A DNA stretch of 64,000 bases, from NCBI GenBank assembly GCA_031761875.1, contig CP134492.1, positions 1,178,001 to 1,242,000 of the forward strand, in the 5' to 3' direction. The first letter of the stretch is position 1. The number at the start of each line of letters is the position of its first letter. The position numbers were made by a program, and so were the translations under genes. A model generated the notes under the pieces. It ran no database searches and was not told the origin of the DNA. It saw nothing but the letters and a program-made list of their open reading frames with translations. Shown here one piece after another: positions 51,074 to 60,641 of this stretch. This DNA is from Bacillaceae bacterium IKA-2 (GTDB taxonomy: Bacteria; Bacillota; Bacilli; Bacillales; Anaerobacillaceae).

Positions 51074-52231
51074 ATGGTTGAAAAATTTCATATTCAAACA
51101 AAATTATTACACAATACTCATAAAATAGATCAGTCAACGGGAGCTGTAAGTGTACCGATTCAACATTCTTCAACGTTTCATCAATATTCCTTTGATGAAT
51201 TTGGTGACTATGATTATGCGCGAGGATCGAACCCTACTAGAAAAGCATTAGAAGAGGTAATTGCTGAGCTAGAGAGTGGGACGCGTGGATTTGCATTTGC
51301 ATCTGGGATGGCTGCAATTTCTACTGCATTTTTACTTCTTTCGAAAGGAGACCATGTCGTTATTACCGAAGATGTTTATGGGGGCACGTATCGTTTTGTA
51401 ACCGAAGTTTTACCACGGTTTGGAATCGACCATACCTTTGTCGATATGACAAACGCGGCAGAAGTCGAAAAAAATATTCGCGACAACACAAAATTAATTT
51501 TTTTAGAAACACCTTCAAATCCAACCTTAAAAATAACCGATATTCGAGCAATCGTGAAAATAGCCAAGACCTATAATTGTTTAACTTTTTGTGATAATAC
51601 ATTTTTAACTCCTGTTTTTCAAAGGCCACTAGAGCTGGGAGTTGATCTTGTCATTCATAGTGCGACAAAATTTCTAGGTGGTCACAGTGATGTAGTGGCT
51701 GGTTTGGCTGTTGTCAAAGATGAAGAATTGGGGAAACAGCTAGCATTTTTACACAATTCTTTTGGTGCAATTCTAGGTGTTCAAGATAGTTGGTTGGTGT
51801 TAAGAGGATTAAAAACATTACAAGTTCGGATGAATGCTAGTACGGCGGCAGCCGAAACAATTGCCCTTTGGTTAACGAAGCAACCCGAAATAAAAAACGT
51901 TTTTTATCCTGGACTGCCAAACCACCCAGGAAAACTAATTCAAGAACAACAATCAGCCAGTCATGGTGCCGTTCTTTCTTTTGAATTTCCGACAAAACAA
52001 GCGGCAAAAACGTTTGTTGAAAATGTTAAACTTCCTGTCTTTGCGGTTAGTTTAGGAGCGGTAGAAACAATTTTGTCGTATCCTGCAACGATGTCTCACG
52101 GTTCAATGCCAAAAGCTGAGCGAGAAAAACGTGGCATTACCGATGGCCTGCTAAGGCTCTCAGTTGGACTAGAAGCTGTCGAAGACTTAATCAATGATTT
52201 TAAGCAAGCGCTTGAGGTAGTAAAAAAATAA
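51074..52231 (+). CDS. metC: Cystathionine beta-lyase MetC
   Basis: A 385-residue PLP enzyme related to the preceding one: VPIQHSSTFHQYSFDEFGDYDYARGSNPTRKALE, DVYGGTYRFV, PLP lysine in IHSATKFLGGHSD. The start HIQTKLLHNTHKIDQSTGAVSVPI is characteristic of MetC in bacilli. It splits cystathionine to homocysteine, the substrate of YitJ and MetH downstream. AGGGGATG-type ribosome site precedes the ATG. Confidence 0.94.
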   Translation: MVEKFHIQTKLLHNTHKIDQSTGAVSVPIQHSSTFHQYSFDEFGDYDYARGSNPTRKALEEVIAELESGTRGFAFASGMAAISTAFLLLSKGDHVVITEDVYGGTYRFVTEVLPRFGIDHTFVDMTNAAEVEKNIRDNTKLIFLETPSNPTLKITDIRAIVKIAKTYNCLTFCDNTFLTPVFQRPLELGVDLVIHSATKFLGGHSDVVAGLAVVKDEELGKQLAFLHNSFGAILGVQDSWLVLRGLKTLQVRMNASTAAAETIALWLTKQPEIKNVFYPGLPNHPGKLIQEQQSASHGAVLSFEFPTKQAAKTFVENVKLPVFAVSLGAVETILSYPATMSHGSMPKAEREKRGITDGLLRLSVGLEAVEDLINDFKQALEVVKK

Positions 52232-52386
52232 GTTGGAAAGTTGGAAAGGAAAGGGAAAAATTGGAAGGTTGGAAAGGAAAAGCAAATGCAATAATTCTTA
52301 AAGCTTTTGAACTGCCTAAGGAACTAATGACTAACCAACTATTAATTTTTACGTTTAAGTCTTTTGGTCTTTATTCCAACTTTCCA
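52230..52386. repeat. TTGGAAAG-bounded element between metC and yitJ, copy 3
   Basis: Starts with AAGTTGGAAAGTTGGAAAGG at the metC stop and ends with the inverse TTCCAACTTTCC at about 52376-52387, so about 155 bases lie between inverted ends. It includes ACTAATGACTAACCAAC, seen at 17144-17160 as ACTAATCACTAACCAAC. It creates a false 60-codon extension of the yitJ frame. Confidence 0.7.
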
Positions 52387-52440
52387 AATTCACTTACAAA
52401 AAAAAGCGGTGCTAGTGCTAGCCTCAGAGAGGAAGAGATG

Positions 52441-54294
52441 ATGGGCTTTTTAGAAGATATGAAAACGAAAACGTTAATTGGAGATGGAGCAATTGGGACA
52501 TTTCTATATTTAAAAGGACTAGACAGCTGTTTTGAAGAGTTAAATTTGACGAATCCTAGTAAAGTAAAGGATGTACATCAAGCTTATATTGATGCGGGTG
52601 CAGATATTATTCAAACGAATACTTACGCTGCCAATAAAATTAAGTTAGCTCGTTATGGATTAGAAAATAATGTGACGATCATAAATGAACAAGCAGTAAA
52701 GTGTGCCCGAGAGGCCGCCAACGGTAAAGGTGTTTATGTATTGGGGACGATGGGTGGAATTAGAGGCTTTCAAAAACAATCTCAATTATTGAGTGAGATT
52801 GTAGAAAGTTTCGAAGAACAATTAGAAAGTTTACTTAAGTGTAATATTGATGGTTTATTGTTGGAGACATTCTATGATTTTGAAGAAATTTCTGAGTGTT
52901 TAGCGATTGCTAGAAAAAAAACAGATTTGCCAATCATTGCTCATGTTTCTTTAGATGAAGTAGGGGTACTCCATGGCGGAATACCATTAAATAATGCGCT
53001 CTTAGCACTTGAATCTCTTGGCGCTGATGTCGTGGGAATTAATTGTCGAATGGGCCCTTTTCATATGTTGCAATCGTTTGAACAAGTTCCTCTCCTTACT
53101 AAAGCTTATTTATCAGCTTATCCAAATGCTAGCTTGCCTGACTATGAAGATGGGCGTCTTGTCTATCAAACGAATCCCCACTATTTTGGTGACAGTGCCA
53201 AAAGCTTTGTTGAACAAGGGATAAGGTTGATTGGTGGTTGCTGTGGGACAACGCCAGATCATATTAGAGCTTGTGCTCAAGTAGTCAAAGATCAACCACT
53301 GATAACGAAAAAACAAATAAAAGTAAAACCAAAAAAAAGAATTATTTTATTGCCAGAAGAAGCTCAAGAATCGCTTGCTAATATTGCGCTAAGAAGGAAA
53401 TCAGTAATTGTTGAGCTTGACCCACCAAAAAAATTAAATGTCGATAAATTTATTATCGGAGCGCGAAAATTATCAGAAGCTGGTGTTGATGCCGTTACGT
53501 TAGCAGATAATTCATTAGCGTCTCCTAGAGTGTGTAATGCATCAATGGCAGCGATTATAAAACGCGACCATCAAGTTCGGCCACTAGTTCACATTACTTG
53601 TCGAGATAGAAATTTAATTGGTTTGCAATCACATTTAATGGGGCTTCATACATTAGGAATTGATCAAATTCTTGCAGTAACTGGTGATCCGACAAAAATC
53701 GGTGATTTTCCTGGAGCAACATCAGTTTATGACCTTGCCTCTTTTGATTTTATTCGATTAATTAAACAAATGAATCAAGGCTATTCTTTTTCAGGTAAAG
53801 ATTTAGGTGCAGCAACTAATTTCACAGTCGCAGCAGCTTTTAATCCTAATGTGAATCATTTAGAGCAGGCAGTTCAAAGATTGGAAAAAAAGCTTGAGTG
53901 TGGTGCAGACTACTTTTTAAGTCAACCAGTTTTTTGTATAGAGCAAATTAGGAAAATTTATGAAGCGACTCGGCATATTAAAGCACCAATTTATATTGGC
54001 GTGATGCCGTTAACAAGCGCAAAAAACGCAGAATTTCTTCATAATGAGGTGCCAGGTATTAAGCTAACAGATGAAACGAGACATAGAATGGCCCTAGTTG
54101 CTAATGACCCAGTGGCATCAGAACAAGAAGGAATTGCAATGGCGAAACAACTAATTGATCAAGTTCATCACTATTTTAATGGACTGTATTTAATTACTCC
54201 ATTTTTAAGGTATGAAATGACAGTAATCCTAACCGAATATTGGCATACATTGACAGCAAAAGCTAAGAAAATAAAAATTAATGCAGAAAGTTAA
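52441..54294 (+). CDS. yitJ: Bifunctional homocysteine S-methyltransferase / methylenetetrahydrofolate reductase YitJ
   Basis: A 617-residue fusion. The N-terminal half (to about 300) is a homocysteine-binding methyltransferase barrel with the zinc cysteines GGCCGTTPDH (267-268). The C-terminal half (about 320-610) is a MetF-like MTHFR domain with VELDPPKK, HITCRDRN and LAVTGDPTK. It supplies 5-methyl-THF for MetH and may also methylate homocysteine. The N-terminus MGFLEDMKTKTLIGDGAIGT fits the family, so I start at ATG 52441 (or the ATG just before it), after GAGAGGAAG. Confidence 0.94.
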   Translation: MGFLEDMKTKTLIGDGAIGTFLYLKGLDSCFEELNLTNPSKVKDVHQAYIDAGADIIQTNTYAANKIKLARYGLENNVTIINEQAVKCAREAANGKGVYVLGTMGGIRGFQKQSQLLSEIVESFEEQLESLLKCNIDGLLLETFYDFEEISECLAIARKKTDLPIIAHVSLDEVGVLHGGIPLNNALLALESLGADVVGINCRMGPFHMLQSFEQVPLLTKAYLSAYPNASLPDYEDGRLVYQTNPHYFGDSAKSFVEQGIRLIGGCCGTTPDHIRACAQVVKDQPLITKKQIKVKPKKRIILLPEEAQESLANIALRRKSVIVELDPPKKLNVDKFIIGARKLSEAGVDAVTLADNSLASPRVCNASMAAIIKRDHQVRPLVHITCRDRNLIGLQSHLMGLHTLGIDQILAVTGDPTKIGDFPGATSVYDLASFDFIRLIKQMNQGYSFSGKDLGAATNFTVAAAFNPNVNHLEQAVQRLEKKLECGADYFLSQPVFCIEQIRKIYEATRHIKAPIYIGVMPLTSAKNAEFLHNEVPGIKLTDETRHRMALVANDPVASEQEGIAMAKQLIDQVHHYFNGLYLITPFLRYEMTVILTEYWHTLTAKAKKIKINAES

Positions 54295-54320
54295 AGACAG
54301 CATTGAAAGGAAAGGTTCAT

Positions 54321-57300
54321 ATGAAATTACAATCATTTCAAGAGCGTTTACAAAAACATATTTTAGTATTAGATGGAGCCATGGGTACAATGCTCCAAAA
54401 TGCGAACCTGACAGCAGCTGATTTTGGTGGTGACGAATTTGAGGGTTGCAATGAATATTTAAATTTTACAGCACCGTCTGTGATCGAAAATATCCATGAA
54501 GCGTATTTAGAAGCTGGAGCAGATATTATCGAAACAAATACGTTTGGGGCGACAAATATTGTTTTAGCTGATTATGATTTAGAGAATTTAGCAGAAGAGC
54601 TAAATGAAAAAGCAGCGAAAATTGCCAAGGCTGCCACAAAAAAATATTCAACAGAGACGTGGCCAAGATATGTTGCAGGGTCGATGGGGCCGACAACAAA
54701 GGCTTTATCGGTTACAGGTGGGGCAACGTTCGATGATTTAGTAGAGGCTTACCGACAACAAGCGGTTGGACTGTTAAAAGGTGGGGTAGATATCCTCCTG
54801 CTTGAGACAAGCCAAGATACAAGAAATGTTAAAGCTGCTTATTTAGGAATCGAAAAGGCATTTAAACTACTTAGTACAAAGGTACCATTAATAATTTCTG
54901 GAACAATTGAGCCAATGGGAACAACTCTTGCAGGACAAAATATTGAAGCTTTCTATTTATCAATAGAGCATATGAAGCCAGCGGTAGTTGGTTTGAACTG
55001 TGCAACTGGACCTGAATTTATGCAAGATCATATTCGTTCATTAGCGGAGCTTTCTTCTACTGCTGTTATTTGTTTTCCTAATGCAGGCTTACCGGATGAA
55101 GAAGGTCACTACCACGAGTCCCCTGAAATGTTAGCTCGAAAGCTGAAGCAGTTTGTTGAAAAAGGCTGGGTAAATGTTGTTGGTGGTTGCTGTGGAACGA
55201 CTCCGGATCATATTCGTGCAATTCGTGATGCCGTTCACGATATGAAACCACGACAAGCAAGTGCCGAACATCCCCACGCCTTAAGTGGGATTGAACCATT
55301 AATTTATGATGAGACGATGCGACCATTATTTGTTGGCGAACGCACTAATGTCATTGGTTCAAAAAAGTTTAAAATGTTAATAAAAGAAAAAAAGTTTGAG
55401 GAAGCTTCTGAAGTTGCTAGGGCCCAAGTTAAAAAAGGCGCCCATATTATTGATATCTGTTTAGCCGACCCTGATAGTGAAGAAGTCGAGGATATGGAAA
55501 ACTTTTTACCTTATGTCGTTAATAAAGTAAAGGTTCCTTTAATGATTGACTCCACTGATGAACAGGTTATTGAGCGAGCACTTACTTTTTCACAAGGGAA
55601 AGCCGTCATAAATTCGATTAATTTAGAAGACGGGGAAGAGAAATTTGAAAAAATTGCTGCTATTATTCATCGATTTGGTGCAGCAGTTGTTGTTGGGACT
55701 ATTGATGAAGTCGGTATGGCAGTTACTGCCGAAAAAAAGTTAGAAGTAGCCTTGCGATCATATGATTTACTTGTTAATAAGTATGGCATTAAACCGCAAG
55801 ATATTATCTTTGATCCGTTAGTGTTTCCGGTCGGAACGGGTGACGCTCAATATATTGGTTCAGTGAAAGCGACAGTCGAAGGAATCCGGAAAATTAAAGA
55901 ACGTCTTCCCCAATGTCTAACGATCTTAGGAGTTAGTAATGTTTCTTTTGGACTCCCTCCTGTAGGTAGAGAAATTTTAAACTCGGTATTTCTATACCAT
56001 TGTACGCAAGCTGGGCTTGATTACGCGATTGTTAATACCGAAAAACTTGAGCGCTTTGCTTCAATTTCTGAAAAAGAGCGAACATTAGCTGAACAGTTAC
56101 TTTTTGAAACAACCGATGAAGTGTTAGCTGAATTTACAGCCTTGTACCGTGGTAAAAAGAAGGAACCGAAGATAGCTCCTGCAAACCAAACGCTAGAAGA
56201 ACGTTTGGAAGGTTATATTGTTGAAGGAACTAAAGAAGGACTTATTCCAGATTTGGAACTTGCCTTACAAAAATACGAAGCACCACTTGAAGTCATTAAT
56301 GGTCCGCTAATGGCAGGGATGGGTACAGTAGGAAAACTATTTAATAATAATGAACTAATTGTTGCCGAAGTATTACAAAGTGCTGAAGTAATGAAAGCGT
56401 CTGTCCAGTATTTGGAACAATTTATGGAAGTTAAAGATGACAGTGGGAAAGGAAAAATTCTTCTTGCTACCGTAAAAGGTGATGTTCATGATATCGGGAA
56501 AAATTTAGTTGAAATTATTTTAAGTAATAACGGTTTTAAAATCATTAATTTAGGAATTAAAGTGACCTCTAATCAACTAATTGAGGCTGTTCGTCGCGAA
56601 AATCCTGATGCGATCGGTTTGTCAGGATTATTAGTAAAATCTGCGCAACAAATGGTTCTTACCGCAATCGATTTACGAGAACAGAAAATATCGATTCCAA
56701 TATTAGTCGGGGGTGCGGCTTTAACCAGGAAATTTACGGAAACGAAAATTCAGGCGCAATATGATGGAAATGTATTTTATGCTAAAGATGCTATGAACGG
56801 TTTAGATTTAGCTAATCAACTTTTTCATGACTATGGTGAAAAGATTGAAGAACCTAAAGGAACCGGGGCTATTGATGACGTGGAAGAAACGGTTACAAAA
56901 ATTGAGAATCAAAGTCAAGAACCTACTAGTCTACAAAGGTCGTTAGTTTCAGAAACAGTGCCGGTATTCGTGCCTAATGATTTCAAAAGACATACTTACC
57001 AACAGTATAAATTAACTCATTTAAAGCCGTATATAAACATGCAATCTTTATTAGGTAAGCATTTGGGCTTAAAAGGTAAGGTTGAACGATTATTAAATGA
57101 AGGCCATCAAAAAGCGATTGAGCTAAAAGAAAAAGTAGATGAACTATTTAATGACATAGTTAATAAAGAGCTTTTATCTGCAAAGGCAGTTTATCAATTT
57201 TTCCCAGCACAGAGTGAAGGAAATCAGATTATCATTTATGACCCACAAGACAAAGAAACAGAAATTGAACGCTTTACATTTCCGCGTCAAAACAAAGAGC

Positions 57301-57758
57301 CGTATTTATGTTTGGCTGATTTTCTCCGTTCAAAAGCTTCCGGAGAAATGGACTATGTAGGTTTTTTAACTGTTACAACTGGTGTTGGAGTCAGGGAGTT
57401 AGCAACTGAATGGAAAGAAAAAGGAGATTATTTACGCAGTCACATGTTACAAGCGTTGGCTCTAGAGCTTGCCGAAGCTTTTGCTGAACATTTGCATCAA
57501 CTGATGAGGAATTCATGGGGAATACCTGATGATCCGGATCTTACCATGCAAGACCGTTTTTCGGCTCGCTATCATGGAATAAGGGTTTCTTTTGGTTATC
57601 CAGCATGCCCAGAATTATCTGATCAACAAAAACTGTTTAGTTTAATTAAACCAGAAGATGTAGGTATTGAATTAACTGAAGAGTTTATGATGGATCCAGA
57701 AGCAAGTGTCTCAGCAATGGTATTCGCGCACCCAGAAGGACGGTATTTTCATGTGTAA
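54321..57758 (+). CDS. metH: Cobalamin-dependent methionine synthase MetH
   Basis: A 1145-residue four-module enzyme: homocysteine domain (1-310, zinc cysteines 290-291 in GGCCGTTPDH), pterin domain (about 330-600, GERTNVIGSKKF), cobalamin domain (about 640-860, with DVHDIGKNL where His723 is the lower cobalt ligand and SGLLVKS), and activation domain (about 920-1145, SAM-binding, ending in RYHGIRVSFGYPACPEL). It transfers methyl from methyl-THF to homocysteine through methylcobalamin. ATG 54321 follows AGGAAAGG. Last gene of the S-box operon; no metE is in the window. Confidence 0.96.
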   Translation: MKLQSFQERLQKHILVLDGAMGTMLQNANLTAADFGGDEFEGCNEYLNFTAPSVIENIHEAYLEAGADIIETNTFGATNIVLADYDLENLAEELNEKAAKIAKAATKKYSTETWPRYVAGSMGPTTKALSVTGGATFDDLVEAYRQQAVGLLKGGVDILLLETSQDTRNVKAAYLGIEKAFKLLSTKVPLIISGTIEPMGTTLAGQNIEAFYLSIEHMKPAVVGLNCATGPEFMQDHIRSLAELSSTAVICFPNAGLPDEEGHYHESPEMLARKLKQFVEKGWVNVVGGCCGTTPDHIRAIRDAVHDMKPRQASAEHPHALSGIEPLIYDETMRPLFVGERTNVIGSKKFKMLIKEKKFEEASEVARAQVKKGAHIIDICLADPDSEEVEDMENFLPYVVNKVKVPLMIDSTDEQVIERALTFSQGKAVINSINLEDGEEKFEKIAAIIHRFGAAVVVGTIDEVGMAVTAEKKLEVALRSYDLLVNKYGIKPQDIIFDPLVFPVGTGDAQYIGSVKATVEGIRKIKERLPQCLTILGVSNVSFGLPPVGREILNSVFLYHCTQAGLDYAIVNTEKLERFASISEKERTLAEQLLFETTDEVLAEFTALYRGKKKEPKIAPANQTLEERLEGYIVEGTKEGLIPDLELALQKYEAPLEVINGPLMAGMGTVGKLFNNNELIVAEVLQSAEVMKASVQYLEQFMEVKDDSGKGKILLATVKGDVHDIGKNLVEIILSNNGFKIINLGIKVTSNQLIEAVRRENPDAIGLSGLLVKSAQQMVLTAIDLREQKISIPILVGGAALTRKFTETKIQAQYDGNVFYAKDAMNGLDLANQLFHDYGEKIEEPKGTGAIDDVEETVTKIENQSQEPTSLQRSLVSETVPVFVPNDFKRHTYQQYKLTHLKPYINMQSLLGKHLGLKGKVERLLNEGHQKAIELKEKVDELFNDIVNKELLSAKAVYQFFPAQSEGNQIIIYDPQDKETEIERFTFPRQNKEPYLCLADFLRSKASGEMDYVGFLTVTTGVGVRELATEWKEKGDYLRSHMLQALALELAEAFAEHLHQLMRNSWGIPDDPDLTMQDRFSARYHGIRVSFGYPACPELSDQQKLFSLIKPEDVGIELTEEFMMDPEASVSAMVFAHPEGRYFHV

Positions 57759-57805
57759 TAATTAAGCATTATTTTCTTGGAGATGCCTTAAACAGAGAAT
57801 AAAGG

Positions 57806-57843
57806 AAAGCACGCTACTAGAATGTCTAGTGGTGTGTTTTTTC
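57806..57843 (+). terminator. Terminator after metH
   Basis: AGCACGCTACTAGA pairs with TCTAGTGGTGTGTT (G-T pairs) around ATG and runs into TTTT. Confidence 0.88.
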
Positions 57844-57998
57844 GTTTACCTTTCCAACAATCAAACAGTACTCATAGTAAGAAGGACTAATTGTTTTTCT
57901 AATGCATTGTATAAATTGGGATAGATTACAAACACTATCCATAAGTTTCAAAGGTAAAAATGTAAATAAGTTCGTTCATTATTGGGAGGTATAACTAC

Positions 57999-59120
57999 AT
58001 GAATAAGGCAGTAAAGAAAATTCCTCTGATGATCTTAATTGGCTTTTTTGTTTTCTCGACATTTGTTCAGACAGATACAGTAGAAGCATTTTCTGAACAA
58101 ATCATTCAACAAGGTGCAACAGGGGATGATGTTGTCGAATTGCAGTCCAGACTCCAATATATTGGTTTTTATAATGGAACCATTGACGGAGTCTATGGTT
58201 GGGGAACATACTGGTCAGTTAAAAAGTATCAGGATGAATTCGGTCTAGAAGTAGATGGACTTGTTGGAGAGAGCATGAAAGCAATGCTTGAAAAAACGAC
58301 GGAATTTGATTATGAATGGGTTCATAAACAATTTAAAGAAGGTAGAAAATTTACTCATTATGGCACCACACCAAAAAAAATTCAGAGTGGACCTAAGGGT
58401 GGTCAAATTCCACCGTTAGAAAAAGCAAGAAAGAAAGAAAAAGCTCCGGAAGTTGAAACACCAGAACGAAGAACTCCAGAAGCAAAACGAGACACACCAT
58501 CAGCGCCAGAAGCGCCAGAAGTGCCAGAAGTTGAAGCGCCAACTGCACCACAGGATGCACCACAGGAGGTTCCAGAAGCACCAGAAGCACCAGAAGCACC
58601 AGGAGCAGCACAAGGAGAAGTAGTAGAACCGCCAACTGAGGCAGAAGCTACCCCTGATCCTGATCTTGATGCATCTGAACCAGTTCCAGATGAAGAACCG
58701 GTACCTGAAGGGGATCCAGAAGATGGTCCTGATATTCAAGAAGCAATTAATGTACCAGAAGGCTTTTCTGAAAATGAAATTCAAATTATGTCACAAGCAG
58801 TATACGGTGAAGCACGTGGTGAAGCTTATATCGGGCAAGTAGCAGTTGCGGCTGTTATTTTAAATAGAGTAAACAGCCCGACCTTTCCGAATACGGTCTC
58901 AGGGGTTATTTTTGAACCGCGAGCATTTACGGCGGTTGCTGATGGACAAATTTATATGACACCAAATGAAACCTCGAAAAGAGCGGTAATTGACGCTATT
59001 AACGGTCAAGATCCAACTGGACATGCCCTATATTACTTTAACCCGGATACAGCAACTTCAAGCTGGATTTGGTCAAGACCACAAATTAAGAAGATTGGGA
59101 AACATATTTTCTGTAAATAA
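57999..59120 (+). CDS. sleB: Spore cortex-lytic enzyme SleB
   Basis: A 373-residue protein: signal peptide (1-30), peptidoglycan-binding domain (about 38-100: QGATGDDVVELQSRLQYIGFYNGTIDGVYGWGT), a Pro/Glu/Ala-rich linker (about 140-250), and the SleB lytic transglycosylase domain (about 255-373: SQAVYGEARGEAYIGQVAVAAVILNRV with the catalytic Glu). It cuts cortex muramic-delta-lactam peptidoglycan during germination. It is longer than B. subtilis SleB (about 305 residues) because of the linker. GGGAGG precedes the ATG; ypeB follows in 15 bases. Confidence 0.96.
   Translation: MNKAVKKIPLMILIGFFVFSTFVQTDTVEAFSEQIIQQGATGDDVVELQSRLQYIGFYNGTIDGVYGWGTYWSVKKYQDEFGLEVDGLVGESMKAMLEKTTEFDYEWVHKQFKEGRKFTHYGTTPKKIQSGPKGGQIPPLEKARKKEKAPEVETPERRTPEAKRDTPSAPEAPEVPEVEAPTAPQDAPQEVPEAPEAPEAPGAAQGEVVEPPTEAEATPDPDLDASEPVPDEEPVPEGDPEDGPDIQEAINVPEGFSENEIQIMSQAVYGEARGEAYIGQVAVAAVILNRVNSPTFPNTVSGVIFEPRAFTAVADGQIYMTPNETSKRAVIDAINGQDPTGHALYYFNPDTATSSWIWSRPQIKKIGKHIFCK
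58500..58610 (+). repeat. In-frame CCAGAAGCR repeat in sleB linker
   Basis: Nine-base units coding Pro-Glu-Ala/Val are repeated here around residues 168-204, giving the PEAPEAPE tract of the linker. Copy number could vary without a frameshift. Confidence 0.7.
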
Positions 59121-59135
59121 CGGGGGTGAAAAAAG

Positions 59136-60482
59136 ATGATACGATCAATTATGGTAGCATTTTTAGCAATAGCTGTTGTCTCAACAAGCTATTGGGGATA
59201 TCAAGAACATCAAGAGAAAAATTCAATCTTAATTAAGGCTGAAAACAATTATCAACGAGCTTTTCATGATTTAACTTATCATTTGGATCAATTACACGAC
59301 GAAATCGGCTCCACACTAGCTATGAATTCAAAAGACCAGCTCTCTCCTTCTTTAGCTCAAGTGTGGCGGTTAACTTCAATGGCTCAAAGTGAATTAGGAC
59401 AATTGCCGTTAGTGTTAATGCCTTTTAGTAAAACAGAAGAGTATTTGTATAAAGTAGGTAACTTTAGTTATCGCAACGCAATTCGAGATTTAGCAAATGA
59501 ACCTTTAACAGCAAAAGAGTCTGAAACATTGAAGCAGCTATATGAACAAAGTGGAGACATTCAAAAAGAAATGCGCCAAGTACAATCAATGGTTTTGGAC
59601 GAGGATCTGCGCTGGATGGATGTCGAGTTAGCCCTTGCATCAGAGGATGAACCTTTAAATAATGCAATTGTTAACGGTTTTAAAATTGTTGATGAAAAAG
59701 TAGATGGGTTTAGTGAGGTAGATTGGGGCTCAGATTTACCACAATTACAAGCTAATGATGAGCAATTAAAGAGTAATTTAAATGGAAAAGAAATTACTGA
59801 AGCAGAGGCTAAAGAAATAGCATTAAAATTCGTAGAAATGGAAAATGCGGATATAGAGATTGAAGAAACTGGAGATGGGTTAGCCTATGAGTCATATAGT
59901 ATTAAAATTAATGACCCTGAACATGAAGTAGATATTTATATGGATATTTCCAAAAAAGGCGGTCATCCAATTTGGCTTTTACAAGACCGACAAGTCGGAG
60001 AAACGAGTATAAGTTTAAATGACGCTTCAAACAAAGCAAAAGAGCTATTAGAAAAGAATGGGATTAAAGATATGCAATTAGTAAATAGTAAGCAATATGA
60101 TGCGGTTGGTGTCTTTAACTTTGCGTATCTAAAGGATAATGTTAGAGTTTATCCTGATTCAATCATTATCGATGTATCTTTAGAAGATGGAGAAATCATC
60201 GGATATGAGGCATCAGCGTATTTAACTAATCATCGCGATCGTGAAGTAGATGACCCACAAATTACTTTAGAAGAAGCAAAACAGGGACTGAATCCTGCTC
60301 TAGAAGTGATGGAGCATCATGTTGCAATGATAAAAAATGATATCAGTGAAGAAGTATTAACTTATGAATTTTTCGGTGTTATTAACAATGATACTTATCG
60401 AATTTTTATTAATGCAAACAATGGTAATGAAGAAAAAGTTGAGAAGCTTGATCACGCTGAGGCAGTGTATAAAAAAGCTTAA
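59136..60482 (+). CDS. ypeB: Germination protein YpeB
   Basis: A 448-residue protein with an N-terminal membrane anchor (MIRSIMVAFLAIAVVSTSYWGY), an alpha-helical middle and a C-terminal half with repeated PepSY-like YPEB domains (TEAEAKEIALKFVE, SLNDASNKAKELLEK, TLEEAKQGLNPALE). It protects and localises SleB in the spore, and each needs the other for stability in B. subtilis. Directly downstream of sleB; a strong terminator follows. Confidence 0.95.
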   Translation: MIRSIMVAFLAIAVVSTSYWGYQEHQEKNSILIKAENNYQRAFHDLTYHLDQLHDEIGSTLAMNSKDQLSPSLAQVWRLTSMAQSELGQLPLVLMPFSKTEEYLYKVGNFSYRNAIRDLANEPLTAKESETLKQLYEQSGDIQKEMRQVQSMVLDEDLRWMDVELALASEDEPLNNAIVNGFKIVDEKVDGFSEVDWGSDLPQLQANDEQLKSNLNGKEITEAEAKEIALKFVEMENADIEIEETGDGLAYESYSIKINDPEHEVDIYMDISKKGGHPIWLLQDRQVGETSISLNDASNKAKELLEKNGIKDMQLVNSKQYDAVGVFNFAYLKDNVRVYPDSIIIDVSLEDGEIIGYEASAYLTNHRDREVDDPQITLEEAKQGLNPALEVMEHHVAMIKNDISEEVLTYEFFGVINNDTYRIFINANNGNEEKVEKLDHAEAVYKKA

Positions 60483-60483
60483 T

Positions 60484-60534
60484 AAAAGAGGAGTTCGTAA
60501 AGTGTTTGATCACTTTCACGAACTCCTCTTTTAA
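60484..60534 (+). terminator. Terminator after ypeB
   Basis: AAAAGAGGAGTTCGTAAAGTG pairs with CACTTTCACGAACTCCTCTTTT (one bulge), one of the longest stems in the window. Confidence 0.93.
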
Positions 60535-60641
60535 TATAAAAAAAAGGAGTTCTCCTTCTATGCGTATCATAATTTTTTTGCTACTATTATAATGTAGACT
60601 TTTTTTATAGGATAAAGCAATTTTGGAAGGAAGTTGTAAAC

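Noticed and set aside
52261-52440. N-terminal extension of yitJ by 60 codons
   Set aside because: It is made of the TTGGAAAG element, matches no methyltransferase N-terminus and ends just before a good ribosome site and the family-like start at 52441.
58393-58784. Minus-strand Leu- and Trp/Phe-rich frames opposite sleB
   Set aside because: They are shadows of the Pro/Glu/Ala linker repeat.
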